A stretch of DNA of 42,991 nt from an uncultured Bacteroidales bacterium (GTDB taxonomy: Bacteria; Bacteroidota; Bacteroidia; Bacteroidales; Paludibacteraceae). Where the stretch lies: contig CALFTM010000105.1 in NCBI GenBank assembly GCA_937916355.1, positions 1 through 42,991 of the forward strand, given 5' to 3'. Within the stretch, counting starts at the first letter, position 1, and each line of letters begins with the position of its first letter. Below the pieces are notes generated by a model. The model did no database searches, was not told where the DNA came from, and saw only the letters and a list, made by a program, of their open reading frames with translations. A program made the position numbers and the translations under genes. This document shows positions 42,498-42,991 of the stretch, piece by piece.

Positions 42498-42850
42498 GAT
42501 AGCAGGCGTATAAGCCGAGTTCTGTAATCCCGAAGGATTGTTTGTCATTTATCTAGGACTTATGTCACCATAAGCCTCAAGCAACCTACCCCCCGACATC
42601 GGAGATGAGAATCCTACATGCGCCGGTATATTTGGTCTTACAACCCATGACTCGTACAACGACCGGGTCACCCCAAGTCTTGGTGGGCTCTTACCCCGCC
42701 TTCTCACCCTTACCAGCCGAAACTGGCGGTTATTTTCTTCTACGGACGTTCACCCTCACGGACGACTTCCCGTTAGGAAGCATGGCCTCATCTGTTGCCC
42801 GGACTTTCCTCTGACCCTGTTTCATGCCAGCGACAAACCCGCCTACTATC
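42498..42850 (-). ncRNA. rnpB: RNase P RNA (bacterial type A)
   Basis: The minus strand reads as a complete 353-nt RNase P RNA, the catalytic subunit that matures tRNA 5' ends. Conserved parts are GAGGAAAGTCCGGGC near the 5' end (CR-I/P4), the AGGGTGA and GCGGGGTAAGAGCCC blocks, and ACAGAACTCGGCTTA near the 3' end (CR-V/P4). The termini GATAGTAGGCG and CGCCTGCTATC pair to form P1. T-rich sequence after P1 could end the transcript. Open frames across this region are spurious. Confidence 0.96.
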
Positions 42851-42857
42851 TAAGCCA

Positions 42858-42865
42858 CAAAGATA
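42858..42865 (-). promoter_or_regulatory. -7 box of the rnpB promoter
   Basis: Minus-strand TATCTTTG is an exact TAnnTTTG match placed 7 nt before the first base of RNase P RNA, the distance expected for a -7 element. The -33 region lacks a clear TTTG. Confidence 0.7.
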
Positions 42866-42957
42866 ATGTTTTTTTTCGTAAAATTTAGATGGGTTCTACA
42901 CATACTTTTTAAATTAAATTATGGTGAATTGACTATAGGAGAGCGTCAAAACGCTCC

Positions 42958-42991
42958 ATGATTGAAAATATGCCTCCGAAAGGAGTGATTT
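42958..42991 (+). CDS. Possible start of a rightward gene, cut by window edge
   Basis: An ATG at 42958 opens a frame reading MIENMPPKGVI to the edge. Too little is visible to name it. It lies just after a GAGCGT-CAAA-ACGCTC hairpin (42941-42956) and contains a CTCC-GAAA-GGAG hairpin (about 42974-42985), so the region might instead be a structured leader. Confidence 0.25.
   Translation, partial: MIENMPPKGVI

Noticed and set aside
42605..42814. 69-aa plus-strand open frame
   Set aside because: It lies within the RNase P RNA gene, which accounts for the whole sequence.
1..42991. CRISPR arrays, insertion sequences, prophage or toxin-antitoxin modules
   Set aside because: No regularly spaced repeats, transposase or integrase motifs, or paired small toxin/antitoxin genes were seen on reading both strands.

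Overview
The window looks like a chromosomal segment of an AT-rich member of the Bacteroidota, most likely order Bacteroidales. Evidence: promoters match the Bacteroidota pattern (TTTG, a spacer of about 19-20 nt, then TAnnTTTG) rather than the E. coli pattern; Shine-Dalgarno sequences are scarce; MurF and alanine racemase are fused; S16 carries a long Ala/Glu tail; Rho has a large Asn/Gln-rich insertion; and there is an ExbB / 4-TM protein / ExbD / ExbD cluster. Nearly everything is housekeeping. I see no transposase, integrase, phage gene, CRISPR array or toxin cassette. The only accessory-looking gene is the protein cut by the left edge.

Layout. 1-499: unidentified partial protein, then about 400 nt without a gene. 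900-1697: maf, tRNA-Gly and tRNA-Tyr. 1977-5376: leftward genes yicC, gmk, nadD, a membrane-anchored TPR protein and ribH. 5671-6540: a secreted BspA-type leucine-rich-repeat protein. 6885-8335: tsaB and rpsP, rightward. 8550-9922: a rightward set of a secreted NlpC/P60-fold protein lacking its catalytic residues, a small basic protein and tadA, converging on yraN. 10605-18166: grpE-dnaJ, then a VC0807-type membrane protein, murF-alr and a UvrD/PcrA helicase. 18186-27180: leftward DUF6913-like gene, ligA, trxB, lolA, ftsK and rho, the last with its own promoter and a leader of about 200 nt. 27560-31248: ridA, two exbD genes, a 4-TM protein, exbB, tRNA-Ser and an HD phosphohydrolase. 31352-32899: tatD converging on a PolB-like exonuclease across a shared terminator. 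32976-38068: iorA, ribE, a RelA-type synthetase and an unidentified helical protein. 38157-42473: two metallopeptidases (YugP-like and an M3 lipoprotein) and a YihY/BrkB membrane protein. 42498-42850: RNase P RNA.

How the genes work together. yicC/gmk/nadD combine RNA turnover with GTP and NAD supply. ribE and ribH, both in the window but about 32 kb apart, are the last two enzymes of riboflavin synthesis. lolA-trxB-ligA-DUF6913 form a compact operon with a promoter inside the end of ftsK. grpE-dnaJ are Hsp70 co-chaperones. The Exb cluster is a proton-driven motor for TonB-dependent uptake. tsaB, tadA and rnpB all act on tRNA.

Most worth a second look: the NlpC/P60 pseudoenzyme with its tadA-linked operon, the Rsh protein that has lost every recognisable hydrolase motif beside an unidentified helical partner, and the Rho leader plus low-complexity insertion. 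I found no clear new defence or mobile system, and everything here is read by eye without database searches.
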